A DNA stretch of 64,000 bases from Mesostigma viride (GCA_009746045.1 RPFO01000213.1:4919502-4983501), one strand, 5' to 3'. Shown: positions 1 through 12,875, numbered from the stretch's first letter. The notes: a model not told the origin generated them from the letters alone. Translations and numbers: made by a program.

Positions 1-240
1 AATTGAATTGAATTGAATTGAATTGAATTGAATTGAATTGAATTGAATTGAATTGAATTGAATTGAATTGAATTGAATTGAATTGAATTGAATTGAATTG
101 AATTGAATTGAATTGAATTGAATTGAATTGAATTGATTGAATTGAATTGTCAATTGAATTGTCAATTGAGTTGTCAATTGAATTGTCAATTGAGTTGTCA
201 ATTGAATTGTCAATTGAATTGTCAATTGTCAATTGTCAAT
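1..240. repeat. (AATTG)n simple repeat
   Basis: A pure AATTG pentamer array runs to about position 135. It then degenerates into AATTGTCAATTGAGTTGTC variants up to about 240. No telomere-type repeat is seen. Confidence 0.97.
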
Positions 241-329
241 TGAACTAAATTTCGTCTCATTTAATCAGTAAGCTTACTTTAATCCATTAATTATAATCCA
301 TGACTTAGAAGTATCAAGAAGTCCCTACA

Positions 330-905
330 TCCCCACCATCAAGGACTCCCTACACCCCCATCATCCAACTACCATCCACGCACGCATGGCTGCAACCCCC
401 CACTATCAAACCATCATCCACGCACACATGGCTGCAGCCCACCACCATCAAACAACCATTAATGCATGCATGGCAGCATCCCCCCACCATCCAACCACCA
501 TCCACGCATGCATGGCTGCACCCCCCACCATCCAACCACCATCCACGCACACATGGCTGCAACCCCCCATCTTCCAACCACCATCCACGCACACATGGCT
601 GCAACCCCCCACCATCAAACCACCATCGGCACGCATGCATGGCAGCAAAACCTCACCATCCAACCACCATCCACGCATGCATGGCTGAACCCCCCACAAT
701 CCAACCACCATCCACGCACAACACATGGCTGCAACCCCCCACCATCCAACCATCATCCACGCACACATGGCTGCAGCCCACCACCATCAAACAACCATTA
801 GTGCATGCATGGCAGCAATCCCTCGCCATCCAACCACCATCCACACACGCATTGCTGCAGCCCCCCACCATTCAAGCACCATCCACGCACATACGCCATC
901 ACCTC
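330..905. repeat. ~42-bp minisatellite
   Basis: About 13 imperfect tandem copies with a spacing of 41-44 bp are built around CCACCATCCACGCACACATGG and GGCTGCAACC. Open frames exist on both strands only because the unit lacks stops, and the His/Pro/Thr-rich translations are not credible proteins. Confidence 0.93.
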
Positions 906-1959
906 CTACAGTAATGTCCAACCACCATCCACAAAGCACGGGGCTTATGGATTACAAGGCATTCAGCACGCCTGAATGCATGTAAGGCATGGACCACAAA
1001 ATTTGCAGATGGCATGCTGAGAAAAGTAAAATCTGATTAAAATGTAGCAATGCCGTTAATAACAGCAATAACGCCTAGAAACTGACCAGTCTTTTGCACG
1101 CTTCTTGGAACAAGGACGCCGCCACCAGGCAGGTCAGGTCGGTTTCCTGACTACGCAATATAGACTCTCTAATACAAACTTTAAAAAATAAATGAAGCAC
1201 GTGCAGCAAAATCAATGTCTTCCTGGCCAGTTCTCGACAATCTTACAAGCACGCCACCGGAAACGTTAGTCAAAATAGCAAAAGCTGCGGGAAATTTGGC
1301 GAGGAAACAAAACGGCGAACAAAACGGTAAGAACATCCCGGAGATGACGCTAAAACCAAGCCATAACGGACTGTTCAAGCGCAAACAGATTGGTAGATGA
1401 GGTGCAGAAAAAGAGCCTTCCGCAGCAGGCCTGATTACCTGCCTGGCACGCGAGGAAAGCGAGTTAACCATGGCAGGCTGGAATGCGCTTCGCGCAGGCC
1501 TGCTTACTTTACCTCCGAAGGAAACCGGAAATGGCCACAAATCAAAGCTAATTCGCTTGATTCCTATTTCCTCACTTTAAACCCCTCCCTTCTGCGTCGT
1601 TCAATACCAGGAATCTTGGCTATCACTCTGGCAAGAAGCCAATCTAATATATTCATCGCGGCCAGATTTGCGAATCAGACCCCCTCGCAACCGTGGGTTA
1701 AAGAAGGGCAGCGGTCTTTCATACCTAATGCATATTTCGTCAACAAAACATCTTTTGGAGTATCTTTCATACAGCATCGATCTCCATAACTTTTTTGCAT
1801 TTCGGCCGACAAATTAGGCAAGTTTTCATGGAACGCGCACCGCCATGGCCACCTTCGCACGTATACACTACACAGCCAGGCCCCTTTTACGTTCTGTACT
1901 TCTGTAGGTACATTACGTGTTGGGCCGGTGGTCAGCTCGTAACAAGTCAGTCAGTCTGT
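906..1959. other. unassigned spacer, no gene recognised
   Basis: About 1.05 kb without tandem repeats. Short open frames on both strands (up to 130 codons) show no motif that I recognise and overlap one another. It may be decayed transposon or LINE 5' sequence, but nothing supports a specific call. Confidence 0.5.
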
Positions 1960-2777
1960 CTCGTGCGGAACTTCAAGTACGAAATTCGCCACCACTTTGG
2001 GCCGTATCGGTCCTTGGTAGTTACGCAACAAACATTCGATCGGTCGCCGTGGAAAGTACCATTGTTGCAGGTGGCCAACCGCTGGGCTGGCGTACACCGC
2101 CTCAGCCTCCGGGGCAAGGTCCTCGTCACGAACCAGCTGCTGTTCTCCAAGCTGCTGTACTTCGGTCAGGCCCACCCACCAGATGAACACACCGTGTCTC
2201 TTATTCAACGGCTGGGGCATAACTTTGTTTGGAAAAAATCGAGCGATCTCAGCCGCCAGGTACACGGATGGATCAGAGAGTCAATGTCTTTTATGCCGTG
2301 GCCTCTTGGAGGACTAGGCCGGCTTACACAATATGCAATGGCGTTTATGGTCTGTGTATGCCAAACAAGTTATCTCTGCCCACATTGGTGTCAACACACA
2401 CCCTGGATGTCTTCTGGCACGTATAACCCTCTCACGTCTTACTCATCACTCCAATGGTATTTCCTGGCACTCTGGAGCCGCACTGCTTACTGCTCGCCTC
2501 CCCTCCCCTAAGCTCACCAGAGGTCTTCCTTGGTACTGGGCTCGTATATGGCAAGGCTTTATGGCACTTAAACCCGACCGCCTATTATTCCCCACACTAC
2601 GTGAGGAAGTTGCACGCCAACCCCTATTCTTTAATGATATATACCTCAACCCCCTTAATCGCCCCTTCGGATGCTTAAGTGGCCCTAACCCCTATGAAGG
2701 CTTCATAACATCCCCCCACCCTGTAACCACTATTCTCCACCTGTATATTCTCCACGGTGACTGCTACCGCCTCTTAA
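1960..2777 (+). pseudogene. 5'-truncated LINE reverse transcriptase remnant, upstream part
   Basis: This is the C-terminal part of a non-LTR retrotransposon polyprotein. The translation contains the post-catalytic signature typical of LINE reverse transcriptases: HRLSLRGKVLVTNQLLFSK near 2095-2150, then FVWKKS and GGLGRLTQYAMAF near 2310-2345. The endonuclease and the catalytic palm (F/YxDD) are absent, so the copy is 5'-truncated or decayed. The reading frame shifts between about 2340 and 2510. The second frame runs into a TTAA-flanked insertion at 2774-2777 and resumes after it at 4477 in the same phase. No LINE promoter, poly(A) tail or target duplication could be identified. Confidence 0.72.
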
Positions 2778-4476
2778 CCCCTAAATGGGCAGAAATACTG
2801 CCGATGCATCGGCTGTAACTTCACAATTTTGCAAACCAGATGCCATCCAACCCACCCATATCCAATGGCTGTCCTTGGGGGCCAAGCATGTCCATGAGTT
2901 GCCCTTCGGGTTGGTATATCACAACCTTACATATATGCAGGGTAGGCCATGTATAACTGCCGTCAAAGTCAGGGGGGTCAAGACGAGCGTTTTCATTTTT
3001 GGTAGAATGTGCATTTTGAATTATGTTGTAAGAGCTAGGCACCTACCACTTCAGGGATGATAAACAATTAGTTGCTGAACAGTTTGAGCCATTGGGGTCA
3101 TCATTTGGGTGGGTATGCCAGCAGTTACACCCAGTACAGCCCATAGGGGTACCGTTGGTAAAAAGCAACCAAGGGGGTAGGAGTGGGCATACTACCTACT
3201 AATACCTACTAATATGGCCCCCAACCATGCCACACAATACATTTCCCTTCCACAATGATGGGGAAACATAACTGCATCATCACACTGCCCTTACATGGCA
3301 CCTATGTGCAGGTGCCACCTTGTCCATGCACGTAGGTAACGTGGTACGGATACCCTACGTAAGGCATGCATTCTAGGAGGCAGCCACCAACAAACTAGTG
3401 ATTTTAAGCCTATTTCAGCTTGCCCTAGCAAGGATAAACTAGGCCTAAGCTGCTATAGCTTGCCAGGTGATGGCCAGCACACCTGGTGGCACATGCTGAC
3501 AATGGGAAGCTTCTACTCACCGGTTACATGCTTGATGATGCCACAGAGACCAGCCAACTGCCTCACACTCATGCAATATGTGTGTGGGAAATGTATAACA
3601 AACATATATGGAGGTATTCAAACCCATACAGCATCTAAAACTTATCACCATCACACTGTGGCAGGTCAACTGACTGAGGGAAGCATCTAAGAAGGGTGTT
3701 TTAGAAAGGGGCCAGGCCAGGGTCAAGAAAGAGCATGAATAATGCAAAAAGAATGTGCTACACAAGCTAGAACGTATATATAAACGTCAAACATCGATAG
3801 GAAAACGATGCTGAAGCTTTACCAGGCATGGATGGCGTTACCTTGGCCCAGGCGGTGGCCGCAAAATGGCGCATTTCGGCACACCAAAGTTGTGCAGCAT
3901 GGTCGCTGGATTCGGCGATTTCTGGCCACCCTTGCACGTTTACGACTACTATGTATCATAAAAAGTACAAAGAAACCAATATATCCTTTAAAATACGCCG
4001 GAAAGGTATTGCTGTCAACGTTTCTATCGTCCGGCCTGATCGCAGTTTTTTCCAGCAAGAACGCTGCCGACACCTATCAAATGGCATTCCCGCGGTCCAA
4101 AAATTGGCCTGTGTGATCTTTAGGACGTATAAAATCAATTTCCTAAGTTTGGTCAGAAAATTCGAACGAAAACGTAAATGCCATGCGTGGGCGCAAGCCG
4201 CCATGGCCAGGTCGTCGTTTTCCGGAATGCACGTTGTACGTGAAAAAGTACCCTGACCCCTTGTACTTTGACCGGCCAGAACACCTCTATAACTTTGTCA
4301 GAAGTATGCAAACCCTAGTACCATGCTGTGAGGAAAATTATAAACTTTCGATCTTCTCAGCTAAACTTTTCCTAATTCTCAATAGTTTTCGCGGCATTTG
4401 GTCCCCCGAGAAGGGGCCGACGTGTCGGCTGTAACTCAGTTTTAGGCGGAAAATCGGCAGCCAGACCATTTAGGGG
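2778..4476. mobile_element. TTAA-flanked non-autonomous DNA transposon (piggyBac-type ends)
   Basis: The 1,699-bp insertion begins CCCCTAAATGG and ends CCATTTAGGGG, a perfect 11-bp terminal inverted repeat. It is bounded on both sides by TTAA (2774-2777 and 4477-4480). A TTAA target with C-rich ends is the hallmark of piggyBac-like elements. Subterminal sequence near both ends also shares CGGCTGTAACT-type words. Internal open frames are all under 145 codons and none resembles a transposase, so the copy should be non-autonomous. It interrupts the LINE frame: codon TTA at 2774 is followed in phase by TTA ACA TAT from 4477. Confidence 0.85.
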
Positions 4477-5717
4477 TTAACATATAACGAACTGGCTGCC
4501 TGGGTCCCCAATATGCCTACTTATGCTGCCTGGGCCGCGCTAGTACAAGCCATACCCCCACGCTGGCACACACTCATGACTTCTCCCCGTGCCCCCTATA
4601 AAGCTGGTGAATGGTGCTGCTTTTGTCCATACAGCACGACCGCAACATGCTCGGGGAAGGTGATCGCAGAACTCCCCCTTGGAACCCTGCACGTTCAACT
4701 ACTGGCGCCGCTGAGCGGCCACAATGGCTGTCTGGCTCAACTTACAACTGCAGTGGTGTTCCTCCCCACCCAGCTATGCCACCGGATTCGGGTTGTACCT
4801 TGGTCCCTTGAACAATCATGTGTATACCAACCCAACCCCAACCTTCCAGACGCTGCTATTATTTGGCTACATGTGGGATCAACTCGCCTGGACATGTTGT
4901 CATTGGATCCAGTGGAATTTGGCTGGGTGCTAAATCAGGGTGACAGCAGAATTGTAAAAGGCCTTTACGAGTACACGGCAGAGTGGGGCTACACAATGCT
5001 CCGGCATAAAAACCATCAATTCCACCCCGGACGGACACGCTGGGGCGCTACTGAGTGGCCTGGCCACACCTGGGTCCGCAACATATCACCCTCGCCGTTG
5101 ACCACCCGCTGATTGATCGCCGCGCGACCGACGTACAACACCTCTTGATGCACCGGTCCATCGGGGTAGGGGAGATCCTCCACCGGCGATTTCACCACCC
5201 TGCTACTTGTTTATGTACCAACCCCACTGAAACTGTGGAACACCGATTTTTATGGTGTAACCTCCAGGGAGTTTGGACCTGGTTGATTGGTTTATGGGCA
5301 GCCTGGACATCTGAGCCTATCATACCGGTGTCTACCCGCTCAATTATCTTTGGCATCACTGGCACCCCTGGCCTTGAGCTCACCTTTTCACAACAAGCGT
5401 GGATATGGCTCCGCACATGCATGTTATATACAATCTGGACGGTGCGAAACGATGTGGTGTTCAATAGGCGCACAGTTTTCGACAAAGCTGGGGTTCTCTC
5501 ACGCTTCATTTACCTATGGAACTCCGGCATGCGACGCTACTGGATGGTTGCAAATGAACAAAACAAAATCTGGGACCCTGGCGCGGACCAGGATAAGCCC
5601 AGCCCACTTGAGATCTTTCATGACCTCATGGGCAAAAACAGGATCTTTACCCACATGCCCAATGACAACCCCTTAGAAGTCCAGTGGCTTCCGTGGTCTA
5701 GTAAGGCTCCGTTTTAG
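4477..5717 (+). pseudogene. LINE reverse transcriptase remnant, C-terminal part with zf-RVT-like motif
   Basis: Continuation of the LINE remnant after the TTAA-flanked insertion. The first frame stays open from 4477 to 5112. A frameshift near 5055-5110 leads into a second frame ending at 5717. The second frame contains CLCTNPTETVEHRFLWC followed by VWTW. This is the Cys...Cys...His...Cys pattern of the zinc-binding region C-terminal to many plant and algal LINE reverse transcriptases. At least two frameshifts in the whole remnant mark it as a pseudogene. No function is expected beyond being a retrotransposon relic. Confidence 0.7.
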
Positions 5718-5957
5718 CCACTGACATCTTGATACCCTAGGCTTAGCAGGGATTACCTACTGGCTATATTTGGAATAAACGTACACCTATTTACCTGGAA
5801 AAGTACCATTGTTGCGTAACTAGTTGCGTTACCGCGGGTTGGTACTGTAAATGTTAGCATTTGTCATGCTAACCAGAGCAGCTAGCCACAGGTTGGCTGG
5901 ATAAAAAGTCAGCTTATTTTCTCTTTATATACTGCGTGTGTGGTCCTCCACGTGTCC

Positions 5958-6385
5958 GGAGTTGTGCTCCCGAGTGGCATCTATCCGCTGGCCGGTAGTC
6001 GCCGGCCTGGGCGCCTAGTCAGGTGGGCATCAAAGATTGGTGTCTAGATGCTAGTCGGTGCCTAAGCAAGGTACGGAAGCCAGTGCGCGCCGGGACGGTC
6101 AGAGAACCGTCGCCCTCGGTAGCACAGATCCGCTGAGTGCCGGTAGTCTCGGGTTAGAGGCTCGAGCATGCACTATCGGGTAGCCTACCGGTAGTCTCGG
6201 GTTAGAGGCTCGAGCATGCCTTATCGGTTAGCGCCGCGCCGCTGAGCTCCTTGCGGCCTGGCCAGCTGCAAGGGTTCAATAGCAATCAGTGGCGGCTGCG
6301 GGCTCAGCCTCCCACAATCGGTTCCCCAAACAACAAAAATCCCGTCTCCATCGCCGGCGTGCTAGCCAGCGGTGAAGGGCATTCA
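5958..6385. repeat. 428-bp direct repeat, copy 1
   Basis: This copy appears identical to 6784-7211 (constant offset of 826). It begins GGAGTTGTGCTCC and ends GAAGGGCATTCA. Inside are two copies of GGTAGTCTCGGGTTAGAGG. The two direct copies flank about 400 bp, like a small terminal-repeat element, but no target duplication or coding region was found. Confidence 0.9.
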
Positions 6386-6605
6386 GCTTGTATTCACAGA
6401 TGAAAGAAGCGCCCATTCCCATGCAAAAAGACGACAGGTCACACGGTAAAAAAAAACTCATGTCATCATGAGCTGCCGCAGCAGCTTGTACTGAGGCCCC
6501 GACAGCATCGCTGGCTAGCACGCCGGCGATGGAGACGGGATTTTTGTTGTTTGGGGAACCGATTGTGGGAGGCTGAGCCCGCAGCCGCCACTGATTGCTA
6601 TTGAA
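6275..6605. repeat. foldback repeat with 97-bp arms
   Basis: Positions 6275-6371 reappear as the reverse complement at 6509-6605, with a loop of about 137 bp. The arm contains CAGTGGCGGCTGCGGGC, reminiscent of hAT-type MITE ends, but no direct 8-bp target duplication is visible. A third copy of the arm, in direct orientation, lies in the second 428-bp repeat. Confidence 0.88.
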
Positions 6606-6783
6606 GCCCGGGTGTTTTTGGCGTGCTCAGATCCCAGCGTAGGGCACCCTCCTTGGGGTTTAGGGTTTGGGGACGGTCAGTGTGCCGTTACGTGTTTCTC
6701 TACTTGAACGTACGTAGGGTCAGTGCTACCCTATTGCCCCTCGCTTTAAATAATTTATGATAATTATTTAAATAGAAAGTATG

Positions 6784-7211
6784 GGAGTTGTGCTCCCGAG
6801 TGGCATCTATCCGCTGGCCGGTAGTCGCCGGCCTGGGCGCCTAGTCAGGTGGGCATCAAAGATTGGTGTCTAGATGCTAGTCGGTGCCTAAGCAAGGTAC
6901 GGAAGCCAGTGCGCGCCGGGACGGTCAGAGAACCGTCGCCCTCGGTAGCACAGATCCGCTGAGTGCCGGTAGTCTCGGGTTAGAGGCTCGAGCATGCACT
7001 ATCGGGTAGCCTACCGGTAGTCTCGGGTTAGAGGCTCGAGCATGCCTTATCGGTTAGCGCCGCGCCGCTGAGCTCCTTGCGGCCTGGCCAGCTGCAAGGG
7101 TTCAATAGCAATCAGTGGCGGCTGCGGGCTCAGCCTCCCACAATCGGTTCCCCAAACAACAAAAATCCCGTCTCCATCGCCGGCGTGCTAGCCAGCGGTG
7201 AAGGGCATTCA
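6784..7211. repeat. 428-bp direct repeat, copy 2
   Basis: Second copy of 5958-6385, with no difference visible by eye. After 7211 the sequence diverges immediately. Confidence 0.9.
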
Positions 7212-7417
7212 ACTTCCGGCTTGTTGGGCATTTTGGAAGAGGGTTTATAATGTGTTGTTGGGTGGAACAACTTGGTTGTTGGCACAAAATCACACATTAT
7301 TAGCCTGAGATAGGCATGACATATGCTGCTCAGGCGTGTCGTCCTACCAGCCTTGTTGTTAAGGGTAGACTCACAAGCAAGGCTGGCTGTGCCGATGGAG
7401 GGGTGGGGCGTGCTAGC

Positions 7418-7905
7418 CCCCCCCCACACCCACGCATGCATGCTAGCCCACCCCCACACCCACGCATGCATGCTAGCCCCCCACACACCCACGCATGCAT
7501 GCTAGCCCCCCCCCACACCCACGCATGCATGCTAGCCCACACTCACACCCACGCATGCATGCTAGCCCACCCCCACACCCACGCATGCATGCTAGCCCCC
7601 CCACACACCCACGCATGCATGCCAGCCCCCCCACACACCCACGCATGCATGACAGCCCCCCCACACACCCACGCATGCATGCTAGCCCCCCACACACACC
7701 CACGCATGCATGCCAGCCCCCACACACACCCACGCATGCATGCCAGCCCCCCACCCACCCACGCATGCATGCTAGCCCCCCACACACACCCACGCATGCA
7801 TGCCAGCCCCCCACACACCCACGCATGCAGGCTAGCCCACCCCCACACCCACGCATGCATGCCAGCCCACCCCCACACCCACGCGTGCATGCCAGCCCAC
7901 CCCTT
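7418..7905. repeat. ~30-bp minisatellite
   Basis: About 16 copies of a 29-31-bp unit, ACCCACGCATGCATGCTAGC followed by a variable C/A-rich stretch. The unit is rich in the palindrome GCATGC. Both strands stay open in several frames, and these translations (HPRMHASPP, GLACMRGC) are repeat artefacts. Confidence 0.95.
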
Positions 7906-8159
7906 GAGCGTGCTTGTAAAGTTTTTGCATGGTTTATTAAAATGAGTGGAATATGTATTTATTGCATTAAATGTTAATTTTATCATGAATGAAAATGGTC
8001 AACATTGCCGAAGTGCCCCTAAATTGCTCAATATTTTGTGCTCAAGAATTCAATGAGGATTGTCATCATGGAAACCCGCACAAATTCACGATTCCGGGCA
8101 TGCATGTGAAAGTATCAAGAACAATTTTCAATTAAGAATGGTATCTCATTGTTCCATGA

Positions 8160-9137
8160 ATCAATATGACTCCATGTATGTAGGCCAGCCATGATGACCC
8201 AAAGGGAGCCTGAATCCTCATCATTAAATACATAAATGCCACCCATGTACGTAGACGGGCCATGATGACACCACGGGAGCCTGAATCCTCATCATTAATT
8301 ACATAAATGCCAACCATGTACATACACGGGCAATGATGACACCATGGGAGCCTGAATCCTCATCAAAATCGCCATCCATGTACGTAGGCCAGCCATGATG
8401 ACACTATGGGAGCCTGAATCCTCATCATTAATTTCATACATGCCAACAACACGTAGACGGGCCATAATGACACCACGGGAGCCTGAATCCTGATCATTTT
8501 TTTTCTTTGACATCCATGTACGTAGGCCAGCCATGATGACACCATGGGAGCCTGAATCCTCATCATTTTTTTTCTGAGACATCCATGTACGTAGGCCAGC
8601 CATGATGACACCATGGGAGCCTGAATCCTCATCATTAAATACATACATGCCATCCATGTACGTAGACAGGCCATGATGACACCATGGGAGCCTGAATCCT
8701 CATCATTTACTATTCCTTGACATCCATGTACGTAGACGGGCCATGATGACACCATGGGAGCCTGAATCCTCATCATTTTTTTTTCTTTGACATCCATGTA
8801 CATATGTAGGCCAGCCATGATGACACCAATGGAGCCTGAATCCTCATCATTAATTACATACATGCCATCCATGTACGTAGACGGGCCATGATGACACCAT
8901 GGGAGCCTGAATCCTCATCATTAATTACATAAATGCCAACCATGTACATACACGGGCAATGATGACACCATGGGAGCCTGAATCCTCATCATTTTTTTTT
9001 CTTTGACATCCATGTACATACGTAGGCCAGCCATGATGACACCAATGGAGCCTGAATCCTCATCATTAATTACATACATGCCATCCATGTACGTAGACAA
9101 GCCATGATGACACCATGGGAGCCTGAATCCTCATCAT
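8160..9137. repeat. 60-75-bp minisatellite, array 1
   Basis: Tandem units share a core around CATGATGACACCATGGGAG plus CCTGAATCCTCATCATT. They alternate between two linker types, AATTACATAAATGCC and TTTTTTTTCTTTGACATC, followed by CATGTACGTAGACGGGC or CATGTACGTAGGCCAGC. The same family recurs at 11061-12770, 26989-30757, 31441-31654, 32484-33822 and 41332-42245. Confidence 0.96.
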
Positions 9138-9256
9138 AAAACAATAAGTGGAAGCATACATGTGACACTAATTGACATGCCCGGAGGCACGCCGTTCAAG
9201 GCCCTTCATGAAGTACGTTGCCCTAGAGGCAACCAAGACAAGGGTGGGTGGGTGGG

Positions 9257-11060
9257 GAGCAAAGAAAGAGGCCGACAAAACCAGCCAGAGCGGCTTTTAG
9301 TCGCAAAACCTCCCTTATCCCTAGCTAACTGACGTCATTAAACCCTTATGTTCAGTGATGCTAGTAAGACGCTAACCGTACAGACCGGGGGTAGAATATC
9401 CCGAATCTGCACGGCTAGTATTAAATAATGCGTAGGTTGTTCTTTTCAGGGGCACTGCACCTCACGCCCCATTCCGCCCGGGTATAATCAACCCAAGCGC
9501 GGAACGCACATTTTATTTAATTCATTTTTCAACCATGCACTATATTGCATCTACTAATCACAAAAGCTCTAGCCAAACAGCTACGAGAAAACACTACGAC
9601 CTATAAGCCGCTCATCCAGCGGCCTCTTGTTCCCGCATTCACGTATAGAAGAAACTCCGTTCAAAGAACCCCGATTCATGTCCCACGTAGCTCCCACAAA
9701 AACCAGCATCTTCATTAAAACAATAAGTGGAAGCATACATGTGACACTAATTGACATGCCCGGAGGCACGCCGTTCAAGGCCCTTCATGAAGTACGTTGC
9801 CCAATCACCCCCGCCCTGGCTTTCCCTTGAAGCCGCACTCCACCTTGCTCGTTGTCACAAGTGACCGCCCTGCCGCAAAACGGGAGCCCCCCCACATCGG
9901 GAGGCGTGTGCCCGGCGGCTGTGGATGCATGGCCAGGCCCAAAAAGGCCCAGCGCATTTGCACTGCGATTGCGCACGGCCAGCCTATCATGACCCCTCTC
10001 GGGGCCCCGAGTCGGTACCGCTATGGCCGTCTCCCCATAGACCCGGGGTGCTTCGAGAAAAAACGTGGACCTAGCCCAGGCCCCGCCAACCCGGATGCCC
10101 GAGGCCACAGCCCCAGGCACCTGGCTGAACGAGAGTCCGTTCAGCCAAGACCGCATTCCCCCCCGAGGTTTCTATGCGTGGGGAAAAAATTTCTAGCTTA
10201 GGCGCTTTTCCCATCGCCGTCCCCAGCCCCAACCCCCCCCCCTCGGCGGAAGGCAATTGCAAAGTTTGCTGGCCAGCAGCAATTTCCGAAGAAAAAGCCG
10301 CAGGCCGCGGACCGAGACACGGGTCGCCAGTGCCAGCCATCCGGCTCCAACCCGGGGTGCAAGCATCCCCAGGTACGGAGCACCAGCTCGCGCACTGGGC
10401 CGACCAAGCGACAGTTGAGCACCTGTCACGGCATCCGGCCCACCAAAGACCCCAAGCTGGGGAAAAGGTGCGGACCGGAGGTAATCATTTTCTTTTCTTT
10501 TAGTTAACCGGGCGAGGAACTACGCCTGGCCGGTTAACAACTGGAAGTCTCACCACTGGCCAAGTGGCCGGTGCAACCAGTGCTTTTGGGATTTTGCTCC
10601 GCAGCACCCATAGCTGCGGCTGCCGCCGCAACGACAACGAGCAAAGAAAGAGGCCGACAAAACCAGCCAGAGCGGCTTTTAGTCGCAAAACCTCCCTTAT
10701 CCCTAGCTAACTGACGTCATTAAACCCTTATGTTCAGTGATGCTAGTAAGACGCTAACCGTACAGACCGGGGGTAGAATATCCCGAATCTGCACGGCTAG
10801 TATTAAATAATGCGTAGGTTGTTCTTTTTCAGGGGCACTGCACCTCACGCCCCGTTCCGCCCGGGTATAATCAACCCAAGCGCGGAACGCACATTTTATT
10901 TAATTCATTTTTCAACCATGCACTATATTGCATCTACTAATCACAAAAGCTCTAGCCAAACAGCTACGAGAAAACACTACGACCTATAAGCCGCTCATCC
11001 AGCGGCCTCTTGTTCCCGCATTCACGTATAGAAGAAACTCCGTTCAAAGAACCCCGATTC
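9257..11060. repeat. 1.8-kb unit with ~421-bp terminal direct repeats (TRIM-like), copy 1
   Basis: Positions 9257-9677 and 10639-11060 are direct repeats (GAGCAAAGAAAGAGG ... CCCCGATTC) that differ by one T. They enclose about 960 bp of non-coding sequence. This gives the layout of a miniature LTR retrotransposon, although LTR-type ends and a target duplication are not evident. A second copy starts at 12876 and is split by the large LTR element. About 90 bp of the interior (9715-9801) also occurs just upstream at 9138-9227. Open frames inside (up to 134 codons) have no recognisable motif. Confidence 0.8.
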
Positions 11061-12770
11061 CTTGACATCCATGTACGTAGGCCAGCCATGATGACACCAA
11101 TGGAGCCTGAATCCTCTTCATTTTTTTTATGAGAGGATTCAGGTTACATAAATGCCAACCATGTAGGTAGATAAGCCATGATCACACCATGGGAGCCTGA
11201 ATCCTCATCATTAATTACATAAATGCCATCCATGTACGTAGACGGGCCATGATGACCCCATGGGAGCCTGAATCCTCATCATTAATTACAAAATCGCCAT
11301 CCATGTACGTAGACGGGCCATGATGACACCATGGGAGCCTGAATCCTCATCATTTACTATTCCTTGACATCCATGTACGTAGACGGGCCATGATGACACC
11401 ATGGGAGCCTGAATCCTCATCATTAATTACATAAATGCCATTCATGTACGTACACGGGCAATGATGACACCATGGGAGCCTGAATCCTCATCATTAATTA
11501 CATAAATGCCATCCGTGTACGTAGACGGGCCATGATGACCCCATGGGAGCCTGAATCCTCATCATTATATACATAAATGCCATCCATGTACGTAGACGGG
11601 CCATGATGACACCATGGGAGCCTGAATCCTCATCATTTTTTTTATGAGACATCCATGTACGTAGGCCAGCCATGATGACACCATGGGAGCCTGAATCCTC
11701 ATCATTTTTTTTTCTTTGACATCCATGTACGTAGACGGGCCATGATGACACCATGGGAGCCTGAATCCTCATCATTAATTACATACATGCCATCCATGTA
11801 CGTAGGCCAGCCATGATGACACCATGGGAGCCTGAATCCTCATCATTAATTTCATACATGCCAACAACACGTAGACGGGCCATAATGACACCACGGGAGC
11901 CTGAATCCTGATCATTTTTTTTCTTTGACATCCATGTATGTAGGCCAGCCATGATGACACCATGGGAGCCTGAATCCTCATCATTATATACATACATGCC
12001 ATCCATGTACGTAGGCAGGCCATGATGACACCATGGGAGCCTGAATCCTCATCATTAATTTCATACATGCCAACAACACGTAGACGGGCCATAATGACAC
12101 CACGGGAGCCTGAATCCTGATCATTTTTTTTTCTTTGACATCCATGTATGTAGGCCAGCCATGATGACCCAAAGGGAGCCTGAATCCTCATCATTAAATA
12201 CATAAATGCCACCCATGTACGTAGACGGGCCATGATGACACCAATGGAGCCTGAATCCTCATCATTAATTACATAAATGCCAACCATGTACATACACGGG
12301 CAATGATGACACCATGGGAGCCTGAATCCTCATCATTAATTACATAAATGCCAACCATGTACGTAGGCCAGCCATGATGACACTATGGGAGCCTGAATCC
12401 TCATCATTAATTTCATACATGCCAACAACACGTAGACGGGCCATAATGACACCACGGGAGCCTGAATCCTGATCATTTTTTTTTCTTTGACATCCATGTA
12501 CGTAGGCCAGCCATGATGACACCATGGGAGCCTGAATCCTCATCATTTTTTTTCTGAGACATCCATGTACGTAGGCCAGCCATGATGACACCATGGGAGC
12601 CTGAATCCTCATCATTAAATACATACATGCCATCCATGTACGTAGACAGGCCACTGATATGACACCATGGGAGCCTGAATCCTCATCATTTACTATTCCT
12701 TGACATCCATGTACGTAGACAAGCCATGATGACACCATGGGAGCCTGAATCCTCATCATAAAACAAGTGG
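11061..12770. repeat. 60-75-bp minisatellite, array 2
   Basis: Same family as array 1, about 25 units. It lies between the two copies of the 1.8-kb unit, so the unit plus array forms a tandem duplication of about 3.6 kb: positions 9627-9830 and 13246-13449 match at a constant offset of 3,619. Confidence 0.95.
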
Positions 12771-12875
12771 AAGCATACATGTGACACTAATTGACATGCC
12801 CGGAGGCACGCCGTTCAAGGCCCTTCATGAAGTACGTTGCCCTAGAGGCAACCAAGACAAGGGTGGGTGGGTGGG

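Noticed and set aside
1-240. Telomere
   Set aside because: AATTG is not a known telomere repeat and the array degenerates into ordinary sequence; it is a simple repeat.
350-914. Open frames of 70-150 codons on both strands in the first minisatellite
   Set aside because: They translate a tandem repeat in several frames at once, with no initiation context or protein-like composition.
7316-7986. ORFs of 120-209 codons over the 30-bp minisatellite
   Set aside because: The unit length is a multiple of three without stops, so every frame is open. The His/Pro/Cys/Gly translations are repeat artefacts.
8160-9137. CRISPR-like appearance of regularly spaced repeats
   Set aside because: The spacers are not unique. 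Repeat plus linker are both repeated, no cas genes are present and the surroundings are eukaryotic.
9797-10201. 134-codon ORF in the 1.8-kb repeat unit
   Set aside because: No motif is visible, it is duplicated only as part of the unit, and overlapping antisense frames are equally open.
8132-12780. Minus-strand ORFs reading MMRIQAPMVSSW-type repeats (also in the later arrays)
   Set aside because: They follow the 60-75-bp minisatellite exactly, change frame with each linker variant and recur in every array.
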